Positions 12,231 to 23,707 of a stretch of 64,000 nt of DNA are shown piece after piece. Origin of the DNA: Camelus bactrianus (taxonomy: Eukaryota; Chordata; Mammalia; Artiodactyla; Camelidae); assembly GCF_048773025.1 (NCBI RefSeq), contig NC_133574.1, forward strand, positions 12,231,501 through 12,295,500, written 5' to 3'. The position numbers and the translations under genes are program-made. The notes below the pieces were generated by a model. That model saw only the letters and a list, made by a program, of their open reading frames with translations, made no database searches and was not told the origin of the DNA. The number at the start of each line of letters is the position of its first letter. Position 1 is the stretch's first letter.

Positions 12231-13499
12231 TACTTTAGTTATCCTTAAAACACAGGTATAAATTGGAATATTTGTAAGCAAGAGAATTGCATAATGTTTA
12301 TGTTAGAGAAGATCTGGTTATTCTGGCAGCAGAATGGAAGATACTATTTTGGGGGGAGGCCCATATTTGGGGGAAATGATACTTCAGGGGGCCACCACAG
12401 GTAACCATGACAACAAGTGTCACACGCGTGCAGAGAGGCCCTGGGCAGAGTGATAGTGACATGGGCGGCAGAAGTGGTAACTGCTATAGAGGTGACTGCA
12501 TGGCGGCGGGGCACAGAGCTGCTGAGATGACTTTCCAGCGACCCATCCGGAGAGTGGGTCTGCAGGGGGAGTACAAGAGGAGAAGCTGGTTTTGAGGAGG
12601 TGGTTCTGTGTGTGGCATTTTGAGTGTGAAGTGTCTATGGGACATCTGAGGGGTGATGTCCATTTTTAAGCTGGATTCACCAGTCAGGATCTCAGAGGTG
12701 CTGTGGGTGAGGCCATGGGGGTGATTCAGTCCTCCCAGGCAGAGGATTGAAGATGAAGCCCTGGGGAAAATGGCCATGTACATGGCAAATGGGAGAACAG
12801 AAATCCACCAAGAGAAAAAAGAATAGCAGAGCAGTTGGGAGAAAACTAGTTGAAGCAACACAGGGAAGACTGTAACCTGGCTTAAGAGGGATTTGAACAC
12901 TGACTAAAAGAAGCATAGTGAGAAAGGTGGGTGTGTGGGGCAAAAAAGCAAGAGTTAAAGCCCACCTTTAATTGCCAAGACTGGGGAAATGGAGGAGGAG
13001 AACTATACTTAGGTAGACTTTAAAAAACTGATCTGTGTATATCTGCCTGGGCTTTTTAATTTTATTTAAGTAAAACAAAAATCAATGGGAAAGAACATTC
13101 CACAGAGAGGAAAATATTTGTCCACAGCAAAAGCTACCTGGTAATCAAATAAACAGGGACTGAATACGCCCACTGGTTTGGAACTCACAGCCACCGATAT
13201 TGCAACTCCTTCTCAGTGCCGTGGTGAGGGCCGTGGGGGATGCAGGGCTCTGAGCCCTGGAGGAGTTATCAGCGCATGTACTTCCCCAAGAAACTGGAAT
13301 TTAAAGGGAAGAATAAAGTGTATAAAGTATCAGAGAGCAATACAGGGCCGTGAAAGAAGGTCAGGTGAGGGTTAGTTTTGTTTTACAGTGGGCTTTTCTG
13401 GCCTTGCTGTGTTGCTAGGCCTTTGTTGTTGTTGGTCTTTGTTCCAAAAGCTTTTTAGAAAGTTCTTCTCGCTTGAATATCTGAACAGATTAAATCATG
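12231..13499. other. pseudogene intron, mostly unassigned
   Basis: Apart from a possible extension of the preceding L2-like repeat, nothing is recognised. The 138-codon reverse open frame at 12484-12900 overlaps the repeat-like DNA and has no domain signal. Confidence 0.45.
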
Positions 13500-14200
13500 T
13501 TGGGGTTTTTTTTCTGGTGTTCTAGTTTTTAATTAAAAAAAGCTATCTGGAATTTATTTTAATGTCAAAAGTGAGGACACTCTACCAGGACTTCCAATGA
13601 TTTAGCTAATTACTCCAATAGTTTAATCCACTGATTTGAAGTGTCAGTTGTATAATATTACTGAAATCTCATAAATATCCACATCTGTTCTTGAAATGTA
13701 TTCTATTTCATTCATAATCTCAGTGCACTATTTCTAAACTGTTTCCATGACCATAGATTAATACCTCCTAGAGTTGGTCCTAATTTATCCTTTTCCAGAA
13801 GGTCCCTAATATTACCAATTCAAACATCCCTCTTCATTTTTTACTTGTATATTTGTGTATTTTTCTGGAAGAACATTAGCATCACCTTTCAGCTTTTTTT
13901 CTTAAATCCATTTGGGATTATTAACTAAATTTGCATTCAGATTCTAAATTTATTTTGGAGAAAAAGTGTGCTATGTCTCCCAAATTTGAGTCTGTCCAAT
14001 GAAGAGTATGGTGCATTCTACTGTTCATTCAATCATCTTTTTTTTTTTTTTTAACTCATTTATCAGAACCATCTTAACATTTTTCACTAATTTATTTCTA
14101 AGTAGTCTGTGCTTTTGTTTTCATTATAAATGATTTCTGGGATTTGAACTGGGTTGATTTCTAATAAAGTCTTAATTTCTAGCTTCTCTTGAATGAGAAA
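13500..14200 (-). mobile_element. old L1 (L1M-type) ORF2 fragment, reversed
   Basis: The + strand resembles the antisense of an old L1 ORF2. TTTATTTCTAAGTAGTCTGTG and TCATTATAAATGATTTCTGG correspond to the reversed stretch encoding the region just after the reverse-transcriptase core. CATTTGGGATTATTAACTAA lies upstream. Strong divergence blurs the edges. Confidence 0.55.
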
Positions 14201-15526
14201 GAGATCTGACAGTGTGGGGCCCACTTTCCAATATGGTGATTGTGAGCAGTGCATTTCATTAGGATATCCACTTGCCAATTTGCCAGTAACTGCACCCACT
14301 TCACACATTTCTGTTACTTACCTGGCCCCTGTAGGCAGATGAGTTCATGTAGGGTTAGGTGGGTTATGGACACAGATACTGACATCACTGCTGCCACGCT
14401 GCTGACTTTGTGGCATCACTAACTCTGGTTCTTGCCTCTCTGACCTCCCTGAATATGACAGCTCCTTCTGGGCTATGGAGCTGCTTTATCTTTCCAACAC
14501 TGTCTGCTTTTCTGCAACACAACCCTGCCTCTCAGGTCAGAAGCAAATGTCAGCTCCTCCTACCCATCCACCCCATCCACGGTCTTGCCGTTCCTGGCAC
14601 GAGAAGTCCCTATCCCTTGACTGAGCAGTAACCCTAAAGGGACCATAAATTTGCCTCTCATCCACTGTCTTAGTTACATACCTGTGCTAGTTTACTTTAA
14701 AGGTCTGCCAGTTAGGAGGGGAGGGTCTAAAAGTCTTTTAGATCTCTGGCCTTATCATTTCTAACTGCTCCCCCACCCCATGGAACAGCTTAGCACAGGT
14801 CTCTGTTGCCCCATCTGTAACAACGCCGTGTAAATTACAGACAAAGAGAAAAGAACTTCCAAGCCACCACCATAATTTTCACTTCCTGTGACCACACAGA
14901 CCATAGAAATATCAATATAAAAATTCCTGAAGAAGGATATTATGCTTATGAAGACACTTTAATTGCATACCTTTCTGTGACTTGTAACAACTTCATAGAC
15001 TCTCTGGATGGGCTGCACTCACCTTCCCAGACTCAAGGGAGCTTGCTCACTTGCCTATTTGCAGCATATTTCCTCCAACATTCTCTATGCATAGCTTTCC
15101 CAAAGGTACATTTCTTATTTCTATTTAAATTGTTAGATACTTCCACAATATTCTTTTTTTAATCCTCAATTACAAATCATCTTCCAAGATTGTATTATTT
15201 CAACACTGAGAATGAATAATATGCTTCAAGATTCCCAAGTTTATTATCAGCAAATAACTATGGTTGGTTAAAGATTTTTAAGTATGTTATTTCTATTAAG
15301 TGTATATATGTGAAAGAAACAGGTTGTAATTAGTCTTCTTCCCAGAGATTTTATATTTGTCTTTTGATTGGATTCTTTCACTATTGAACATTGTTATTAC
15401 CATGACCGTCTTTTCTCTTTGGGATTTTGTTCACCATATGCCTCCCTCTCTTTAAAGGAGTAAAGGAATATATGTTGTCCTTCCATCCATCCACCACTCC
15501 ATGATGTGTGTCCATTCCTTCAACAG
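14201..15526. other. pseudogene intron, nothing recognised
   Basis: No gene or nameable repeat is seen before the fifth pseudoexon. The acceptor region of that exon is pyrimidine-rich (CCATTCCTTCAACAG). Confidence 0.5.
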
Positions 15527-15734
15527 TTATTCAAATTAGATTCACCACCTTATTTGTGGCCTCTTTTCCACTGGCCCCACTGTTGGATCTGGGGAAAAAT
15601 ATATTGGAAATCAGAGTGGACATGTGGAAACTTGACTACCCAATAGAGATGCATGGTGCCAGAAAAAGGCCAGGACATCGGATCGTGGCTGCCCATCATG
15701 CAAGGAACAGCAATTCTGGCTGTGGTGGACCAAT
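15527..15734 (+). pseudogene. ANO6: ANO6-like exon 5 of 6 (TM6-TM7, Ca2+-site helix)
   Basis: Acceptor caacag ends at 15526 and donor gtgagt begins at 15735. It reads [20 protein letters not shown], then [12 protein letters not shown]. In TMEM16 proteins the acidic residues of this NILEIRVD helix help bind activating Ca2+, and they are still encoded here. After WKL there is an extra base, then TTQ followed by TAG (15644-15646), then [18 protein letters not shown] and TAILAVV. Another extra base precedes the final ACC AAT codons. Confidence 0.92.
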
Positions 15735-16749
15735 GTGAGTAAAAAGGCTTCACACGGTGAAGACCTTGAAAAGTCCAAAAATGCATTAGCGGTCCTTCCT
15801 AAGGAATCCAGTGTTGGGTATTGTTTAATATGAGAGGGAGATGCTAACACTATCATCGTTAAAAATAACATAGTTGTTGTAACTATAATTATTATTTTTA
15901 ATATATTTTCTTTATAATTATTATTTGTGACTTACAAGGGCTCTTACAGAGGCAGTTGTTAAGAAGTGGGACCATTATACTGTTGCTGGAGTGTTAATTC
16001 AGTAGAAGCATGATAATAATATTAATAAGTACTCACTCTTTTGATCCTAACATGAATATAAAGGTTACCCAGCAGTGCTTGTATAATGGAGATACAAGTC
16101 TATTTGTTTAAGAGTTTGTAGAACCTAAAATAAGAGCAGTCATTCCACCGTATTTTACCATATAGTCCAGACTATCTGTTTAAAGTGGGAACTACCTGAT
16201 GAGGCCATATAAACACTTTGTGCATCCCCAAACATTCATTACCTTCCTGGTCCCCTGGGGCAGAGGTCCTTCAAGGGGGTGGTCACATATCTCCTCCCCA
16301 CCCCACTCTTGGCCTTTACTACACACTGTTGTTCATTAGCTAAGCATCCTCATGCCCTGAATGTGTCTGAGCTGTGAGGGAACAGAACTCAGCTGTTTAC
16401 AAACTGTATTGACTATGACCAGTCTGAAGAATCTCTCTCCTTCCCTGCCTCCACTCCCACAGGGCAACTGGAGGCTCACAACCACAGATTCCCATGCCAG
16501 CCCATCAGGGAACCTCCTTCCCTAGAAATACCCTTACAACCAAGGCTGTTTCCTACCTTACTACACTGCCAATTTCACTCCCAGATTACAGTCCCCAACA
16601 AAAGGCTGTTGCAGTTTGAATTTCTTAATCAAGTCACACTGGTCCTGAGTCCCTGGCATTTTCCCATGAGCATTCATAGAAACAGAACAGGGCCTGGCAG
16701 TGGCTGTGGGCCAGGTTCCTGGGTTAGGGGACTTGCTGGGCACTTCAGC
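15735..16749. other. pseudogene intron, nothing recognised
   Basis: AT-rich near 15860-15930 and otherwise featureless. No exon between the fifth and sixth ANO6-like exons is expected, since the codons join directly. Confidence 0.5.
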
Positions 16750-16915
16750 TTTTAGAGTCTGGCCCGAGCTCAGCTCCCAGCATGGCAGATTCCCATCTGC
16801 ATGATTTCGGGCCAGGCTTCAACTGTTCACAGCTTCATTTTATCATCTGTAAACAGAGTAATTCCCTGCCGCATATTTTAAGACTGTTATGTACCACAAA
16901 GAGTGCTTAGGTAAT
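16750..16915 (+). repeat. MIR SINE
   Basis: In order, it has GAGTCTGGCCCGAGCTCAG, TTCATTTTATCATCTGTAAA, then TATTTTAAGACTGTTATG and AGAGTGCTTAG. These correspond to the MIR core and 3' segments. It is diverged. Confidence 0.7.
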
Positions 16916-18352
16916 TCAGTGAGTCAATGCATGGAAGTCACACAACCTGGTCCTCAGGGAATGTTAGTTATCTTCATTATGCACCATCGATAAAATTGGC
17001 TGCACAGACTTGGCCAGGTATCAAAGCTACAGGCACAAGAATTTGACAGTGTGTCACTGTCTGGATCATAGTCACAATTTTACACAGTAAAACAAGATTC
17101 CTGGGACCACTTAGCTGTCAGCCCACCTGACTCCCCACCCCAAGAACACTCACTTTATCTGATTTGCTTGCTACCCCTACTTTTTGGAGAAAGTTGGCAA
17201 ATCACACACAGACAATGACTGCTAGATTATGTCCATTTCCATTCACTCAAATTGCCCCATTTTCAGTATCCACTGTGCTGCAAAACATAGACTAATGTTC
17301 AGAAATATGACAGCGAGGCCTTTCCAGTTCCACATTCAGAGAAGTATGAATCTGTCATGTTTAATATGTCATATGACACTAAGCAAGGCAGGAAAGTGGG
17401 CTCCCGTGCTTTAAGGAAATTTTTAGCAATGACATTTGTAACTAAAAGTGTTTTTGTTTGACCTTCAGCTAACCAGAAAATTCAATTGACTCCTATTACC
17501 CATTACTCAGGTGTCCTGGTTTGATTGTATTAAGCACTTTTTCCTCATCACCCTAGCATGGCTTTGCTCCATCAACACAGATGGATTGTCTCCAAGGCTG
17601 CTCCATGTGCATGGGCGTGTTTGTGTACAAACGTGCACCCACTGATTGGTGCCACTGATCCATTTCCAGTAGTTGTTCTGCCTTATAACTCAGGCATTGC
17701 TTTATTATACCCTAGAAAACTGCTTTAAGATCATTGATTGTACTGTAGACCATCCTCTTGCCCACATTAGGAAATGACATCTTCCAAGACACAGGTCCTG
17801 TGTGCTTGTATATATGTATAAGAAAGAATTAAACATGTATGTCATCCCCTCACATATTTAATTTGTGCCTTCCCAATCAAATGTGCATAGTAAAGGCTAA
17901 CTTCCCATAACAGTAGAACTTTAAGGAAGTAAGAAGAAGAAATTAGCCACCAGGGAGAAGACAGGGCATCAAGCAGGAGTTTGGTATCAAATAATTTATT
18001 CTAAAGCTGCTCTGGCTCAATAAATAAGTGAAATTGACATTATTGTATCATGCTAGAGCATCTGCTATTGAAGGCTGATTTTAATTTACTTTGATATAAG
18101 TGGAAAATTGTGTTGGAACAGCATGGGAAATGAAGCACACTACATCTATCTGTACTCCCACAGTGTATTTCAGAGCTGCTCAGTTTTGACGAAAAGTATC
18201 TTGTCAGGAGACAATAGAATTGTTTTCCTTGTTGGAATTTTTGTAGCTTCCAGAAGCACATCTGCAGGTAATTATGTAAAAGTCTAGAGTTGAATTAAAT
18301 AACAGGAAATTTTAGCCTATTGAAATGTAGGAGAAGTGAAATATTTTTGCTT
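16916..18352. other. pseudogene intron, nothing recognised
   Basis: I see no coding exon, RNA gene or repeat I can name in this stretch. Confidence 0.5.
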
Positions 18353-18398
18353 ACCACCACCACCAACACCATCACCACCACCACCACAACCACCAGGC
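18353..18398. repeat. (CCA)n-like trinucleotide repeat
   Basis: An imperfect ACC/CCA array with AAC and ATC interruptions lies just left of the solo LTR target site. Confidence 0.9.
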
Positions 18399-18453
18399 AA
18401 GCACGTGTACACCCAGAGAGATTTCACATCAGAGGAAATGACAAAGCTGGTTC

Positions 18454-18977
18454 TGTTACCGAGGCCAAACTTGTTCTGCTCACTGCCCAACAGTGATAAA
18501 TAAATAAATCAGGAGATGAGGTTTTGGGGCAAGGAATAGTAACTTTATTCAGAAAGCTGGCAGACCAAGAAGATGGGGGCAAGTGTCCTGGAGAACCATC
18601 TTGCCCATCAGAATTCAGGCTCCTTTTAAACTAAAAAGGAGAGGGGGTGTGGTTGATTGTGCAAACTTCTTGCTGCAGGCATTCTTTGTTCTTGTAGCCA
18701 TCCATGTGGGTCAGGCTATGGTGTCCCTGTAAATCTCCAACAAAAAAACGGTTATTCTCTAATTTGCAACTTGCCATCTCTGCCTAAGTGCAGAAGTGCT
18801 AACATCCTTAAATGTCAGAGCCCCGAGAATAGGCTTTCCTGTAGGTTTTAGGCTAAAGGCAACGTTGTTTTACAAAAGATGCAGAGCCAGCAAGATTAAG
18901 CCTGGAAAATAGGGCACAGTGCTTCAAAGTAAAGGAACAGATCCAATATGGCGTCAGATTCGTTCTCCTCTATTACA
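18454..18977 (-). mobile_element. solo LTR, probable class I endogenous retrovirus (ERV1-like), fossil
   Basis: On the minus strand it runs TGTAATAGAGGAGAACGAAT to CTCGGTAACA, i.e. TG...CA, about 524 bp. A GAATAAAGTTACTATTCC polyadenylation-signal region lies towards the 3' end, followed by a short U5. It is flanked by a 4-bp direct repeat GTTC (18450-18453 and 18978-18981), a target-site size typical of class I elements. No internal viral region is present, so it is a solo LTR left by LTR-LTR recombination. Clean ends and preserved target repeats suggest a moderate age, younger than the MLT1 at 3.2 kb. Confidence 0.8.
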
Positions 18978-18981
18978 GTTC

Positions 18982-20229
18982 TATTTGGGGTAATTTTGCA
19001 ATAGAAAATCCCTTAGTTGTTTTTCTTGATTTGCCTGAGATCTTGTTTGTTGGCTTGTGGTCTCATGGTGTCTAAACTGTATGTTAAGATGAATACTATT
19101 AAAAACATATGGTGCAGAAAACATATCTGTTCTGCTTCAAAAAATGACTGAAACATTTAGCTTTGTTTATTCCCATAGAATTTGGTTTGAATCTATTTTC
19201 GACTTTCTTCTTCCTTCAAATCAGTTTTTTACTGGAGGGTTTAAAGCCCAAATTAAAGAATTTTGGAGAAAGCTCATGTAATTCATAAAAGCTTTATATC
19301 CGAATTTAAGATTGACCCATATTTATACTTTTAATCAATGAACATGTTAAATTTTGTTAGTTGATCACTTATGACATTTTTAACTTTGTCCATGTAATCT
19401 TTTGGAAGTTGAGAGGCTTAGACACTTGATCTAACAAAACAGGTATCATTACTTGACTCTGTGAATGGAAGAATCCCTGTATAGTTTCCTGCTAATGCAT
19501 TTTATTAAAAATAATAAAGAATTCTTGCTATCTAATAAAGCAACTGACAGAAGCAATACTGAGTGTTTAAAATAAATCAGATTGTGGGTTCAATTATCTA
19601 AACAAGTGAAGATAGTATAGGGAAAAATTATGAATTTGAAGGAAAATATATTTTATGCAATTAATATTCTATTTTTAAGAAGCAAATGATAAAAAAATCA
19701 AATTTTTAATCATTTATCTACAAAGGAGTTATATAAAGCCAACTTATCTTCATAAGTGTTACATATACAAAAGGGCTATCTAAATCTACATTATTAAAGA
19801 ATAAATTATACCAAATTGATCTCCAAGGTTGATTGATTTTCATGATATTTCTAATTTTTCATAATATAACTTTCATATAACATATCCAAGTAGTTCTTGA
19901 GTTATCCACAGTACCCTAGTCTACAGTTATTCTTACTGTACTTAAAAAATGTAATAGGCAAGGATCAAGCCCTTGCTTTTGAAATGCCACTGGACTTCTG
20001 GATATTCCCTTAAGTTAAAGACCAAAAGCAAAGTAACTATTCTACTTTAAAGCAGTTGCTCAAAGATTTTAAGACATTCACTATCTATATTCAGTTTACA
20101 GGAAAGAATTAAGTTTTCTGAATCTTAAAAAAAAATCTACTGCTGAAATTGAAATTCTGGCTTGTCTGTTGACCATAAATAAAAAGGCTCTAAATTAAAG
20201 CTCCCTTTACTGTTTTTTTCCCAGCATAG
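18982..20229. other. pseudogene intron, AT-rich, nothing recognised
   Basis: AT-rich DNA (about 19380-20160) with no exon, RNA gene or repeat I can name. Confidence 0.5.
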
Positions 20230-20431
20230 GCCATGATCATTGCTTTCACATCAGACACGATCTCCTGTCTGGTGTATTGCTGGTCATTCTTTGTACCACC
20301 ATAGGGGGACCACCTGCATGACAACATGGAGGGACAAAACAACAACAAACTCTGCAGGTTCAGCATCATGGACTTCAAAGCAGAAGCAAGGAAAATCCAT
20401 ACATTAGGCTTAGTAACCATACCTCATGCAG
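20230..20431 (+). pseudogene. ANO6: ANO6-like exon 6 of 6, last one present
   Basis: Acceptor catag ends at 20229 and a strong gtaagt donor starts at 20432. It reads AMIIAFTSDTISCLVYCWSF, then FVPP, then TAG at 20302-20304 where ANO6 has Tyr, then GDHLHDNMEGQNNNKL and DFKAEARK. The Asp of AFTSD, a Ca2+-site residue in the family, is retained. The donor is intact, but no following exon is found before the L1 and satellite region. Confidence 0.9.
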
Positions 20432-20686
20432 GTAAGTTCTGTTTACAGGTGTTTAAAAATGCATTTCATCTTTAGTAAGACATTTATTGTAATATAATTC
20501 TGTTTGATATCACAGTTGCAAGAGGGTTTTTTTTTTTCTAGTTTTCTTTTCAGATAAACTTTAAAAAGGAAAAGATATAAAAGTTAATACAGACTAGGGT
20601 TAGAAACTTCAAACCAAACCATAAAGCAACATTTAAAAATGAGAGTTTCAAGTGAGTACAGGGAGATGGATCCAGGAGAAAACTCT

Positions 20687-20881
20687 TTTTTTTCCTCTAT
20701 TTTATATTTTAGTGTTTTATTTTGTATTAAAAAAGTTTCTTTTTTTTTCTTTTTCTCTTTTTAAATTTTTTTTTTACTGAGTAATAGTCATTTTACAGTG
20801 TTGTGTGAAATTCCAGTTTAGAACACAAGTTTCAGTTATACATGAACATACATATATTCATTGTCACTTTTTTTCACTGTG
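20687..20881 (-). mobile_element. short L1 3'-end insertion with 14-bp target duplication
   Basis: A T-rich left part (reversed poly-A tail) is followed by AATAGTCATTTTACAGTGTT and TTCAGTTATACATGAACATA, the antisense of the L1 3' end found elsewhere in this window. A perfect direct repeat CAGGAGAAAACTCT flanks it (20673-20686 and 20882-20895). It is a severely 5'-truncated copy inserted after the pseudogene lay here, just 3' of its last exon. Confidence 0.85.
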
Positions 20882-21029
20882 CAGGAGAAAACTCTCATAT
20901 GTTAGAAATGAAGAAACTCTTAAGAGTTCCAAAAAGTAAGATGATTCAATTATTATGAGAAATGTGTTATTTAAGCACACCCTGATGATCCTGAATGATG
21001 ACAAACTAGCACAGTCACTTAACAAAGCA

Positions 21030-21635
21030 ACACAAAGACAAACAATGTAACCTGGTAACCACTAGTTTGTTCTCTATAAGTCTGTTTCTTTTGTTATATT
21101 CACTAGTTTATAATTTGTTGTATTTTTTAGATTCCACGTATAAGTTATATCATACAGTATATGTCTTTCTATGTCTGCCTCATTTCACCAAGCATAATAC
21201 CCTGCAAGTCCATCCATGTTGTTGTAAATGGCAAATTTTCATTTTTTATGGCTGATTAGTATTCCATTGTATGTATGTGTGTGTGTATATATGTATCTAT
21301 ATATATACCAAGGATCAAATGGTATTTCCATTTTTAGCTTTTTGAGGAACCTCCATACTGTTTTCTACAATGGCTACACCAATTTACATTCTCACCAACA
21401 GCGTATGAGGGATTACTTTTCTCCATATCCCTGCCAACATTTGTTATTTGGGTTCATTTAGATGACCATTCTGACAGGTGAAAGGTGATGCCTCATTGTG
21501 GGTTTGATTTGCATTTCTCTGATTATTAGTGGTGGTGAGCATCTTTTCATGTGCTTGTTGGCCATCTGTATGTCTTATTTGGCAAAATGTCTATTCAGGT
21601 CTCCTGCCTATTTTTCAATTGAGTTGTTATACAAA
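21030..21635 (-). mobile_element. L1 3' part (ORF2 C-terminus and 3' UTR), reversed
   Basis: The + strand carries reversed L1 3' UTR and ORF2-end landmarks: CATTTCACCAAGCATAATAC, TGGCTGATTAGTATTCCATT, AATGGCTACACCAATTTACA, TTTGATTTGCATTTCTCTGA and GGCAAAATGTCTATTCAGGT. It joins, within a few bases, an oppositely oriented L1 segment that lies upstream in the element, as expected of a 5'-inverted insertion. Confidence 0.75.
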
Positions 21636-21639
21636 TATA

Positions 21640-23707
21640 ATTTATAATGATATATGTAACAAACATAAAAGCTCCTAAATATATGAAGCAAACATTGACA
21701 AAATTGCAGGGAGAAGTAGACAGCTCTACAATAATAGTAGGAGACATCAATAACACACTTTCAATAATAGGTAGAACAACAAGACAGAAGGTCAATAAGG
21801 AAATAGGTGGCTTGAACAACATTATAGATCAGTTGAATCTAAGAGATATATATATAGAAAACTTCACTTCACAAAACAACAAAACACATTGTTCACTAAT
21901 ACATATGGAATATTCTCCAGGTTACACTATATGTCAGGCCACAAAAATGTCTCAATAAATTTAAAAAGATTGAAATCGTACAAATAATCTTTTAAATCAA
22001 AATGGAATGAAACTAGATATCAGTAGCAGAAAAAAACTGGGAAGATCCACTAATGTGAGGAATTAACACCCTTAAACAACCCATGGGTCAGACAAGGAAC
22101 CATAAGAAAATTTAGGAAAACTGAGTCAAATGAAAATGAAAACTTAGCATACAGAAATTAGGGATTCTGCAAAAGTAGTACTAAGAAGGAAATTTATACC
22201 TGCAAATGCTTAGATTAAAAAAAGAACAATTCCCAAATCAACAATTTACAACTTAAAAACTAAAAAAGAACAAACTAAATGCAAAACTAGTGGCAGAAAT
22301 TTAATAATAAGGATTAAAGCAGAGATACTCAAAATGAGAATAGAAAAGCTACAGAGAAAAATCAATAAAACCAAGAGTTGCTTTATTGAAAACATAAACA
22401 AAATTGACAAACTTTTTGCTAGGTTGACTTTGGAAAAATGAAACAGACTCAAATAACTAAAATCATAAATGAAAGAAGGGATATTACAATAAATTTTACA
22501 GAAATAAAAAGTATTATAAAAGCATTATGAAAAATTGTACACCAAAAATTTGGATATCTCAGATGAAACGGACAAATTCCTAGAATCACAAAACCTACCA
22601 AGACTGAACCATAAAGAAATAGAAAATCTAAACATCCAAAACTATTTAGGAGATTGAATCAATCATCAAAAAACTTCCAACAAATAAAAGCTCAGGGCCA
22701 GAAGACTTCACTTGTGAAGTCTACCAAACATTTACAGAGGAATTAACACTAATTCTCACCCAAACTCTTCCAAAAATTTGAAGAGGATGGAGCATTTCCA
22801 GACTCATTTTATGCTGTCAGCATTACACTGATACCAAATCCTGACAAGGACACTATAAAAATTGCAGACCAATATCCCTGATGAAAATTCTCAAGAAAAT
22901 ATCAGCAGACAATTTAACAGCACGTTTGTAAGTATTATACACTGTGACCAAGTGGAATTTATTCCTGGAATGCAAGAATGGTTCAACATACAAATATTAA
23001 TCAATTTAATATACCACAGTAGCAGAATAAAGATGAAGGGAACCCATGATCATCTCAATTTATGCAGAAAGAGCATTTGACAAAATTTAACACCTTTTAA
23101 TTATGTAAACCCTTAACAAACTAGGAATAAAAGATACCTACCTCAACATAATAAATGATACATATGAAAAGCCCACAGCTAATATACTCAATGGTGAGGC
23201 TGAGGGCTTTCCCTCTAAGAAAGCTTAATAAAGAGACTAAATTCTTCACAAGGAAATTCACAAAATACCATTAAATAGAATATTATTCAAGATTCTTTAT
23301 ATCGTCTTTATAGACCAAAAATAAAAAACATACCCCAAAGCAAGAAACTTACACCAGGAACATAATGATAAGAGTCCCTGGTTGAGGACAGCAATGAACA
23401 GGAGACTAGAGTAGACAGGCGACTAGATTGTATAGTAGGAAATATTTAGAACCATTACATAAAATTTATATTAGTCAATAGACACATAAGTCAATGGAAC
23501 AGAATAGAAAACCCAGAAATAGCCCCCACCCAAGAACAGGAAACTGATTTTTGACAAAGATACAAAAAGCAACTTTTGAAAAGTCTTTTCAACCAAAGGT
23601 ACTGGGACAATTGGATATGCATAGAAAAAAATGAACCTTGACCTAAGTCTTACACCTTATGTAAAAATAACTCAAAATGAATCATAGAACTTCATGTAAA
23701 ACATAAA
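21640..23707 (+). mobile_element. L1 ORF2 part (endonuclease to post-RT), inverted relative to its 3' part
   Basis: Decayed ORF2 is readable in pieces: IKAPKYMKQTLTKLQGEVDS, the endonuclease-like STIIVGDINNTLS, then an RT region ([18 protein letters not shown]-like stretches) and finally a NWICIEKNEP-like post-RT segment. Many stops and shifts break it. It is cut off exactly where the satellite starts at about 23708. Order and polarity relative to the preceding piece fit a twin-primed insertion lacking roughly 60-plus codons at the join. Confidence 0.75.

Larger units (their letters stand above)
602..20431 (+). pseudogene. ANO6: ANO6 (TMEM16F)-like unprocessed pseudogene, six exons, 5' part off-window
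   Basis: Functional ANO6 is a plasma-membrane Ca2+-activated phospholipid scramblase and ion channel with ten membrane segments. Here six separate + strand blocks translate, in order, into one continuous stretch of the family's membrane domain. Recognisable pieces are [68 protein letters not shown] with NILEIRVD, and MIIAFTSD. Codon phase carries across the introns (for example ATG A|gtaagt to cag|TT ATT CAA), so this is a duplicated gene and not a retrocopy. In-frame stops, 1-base shifts, a deletion of about 7 bases and damaged splice sites make it a pseudogene. Earlier exons would lie left of the window. The later exons, which would begin near YRD.RYPPG, are absent before the L1 and satellite at 21-23.7 kb. 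Sure of ANO6 over other anoctamins by the LSVFIVFSAKLPKN segment. Confidence 0.92.

Noticed and set aside
12484-12900. 138-codon reverse open frame
   Set aside because: Lies in L2-like or unassigned intron DNA, with no family resemblance.
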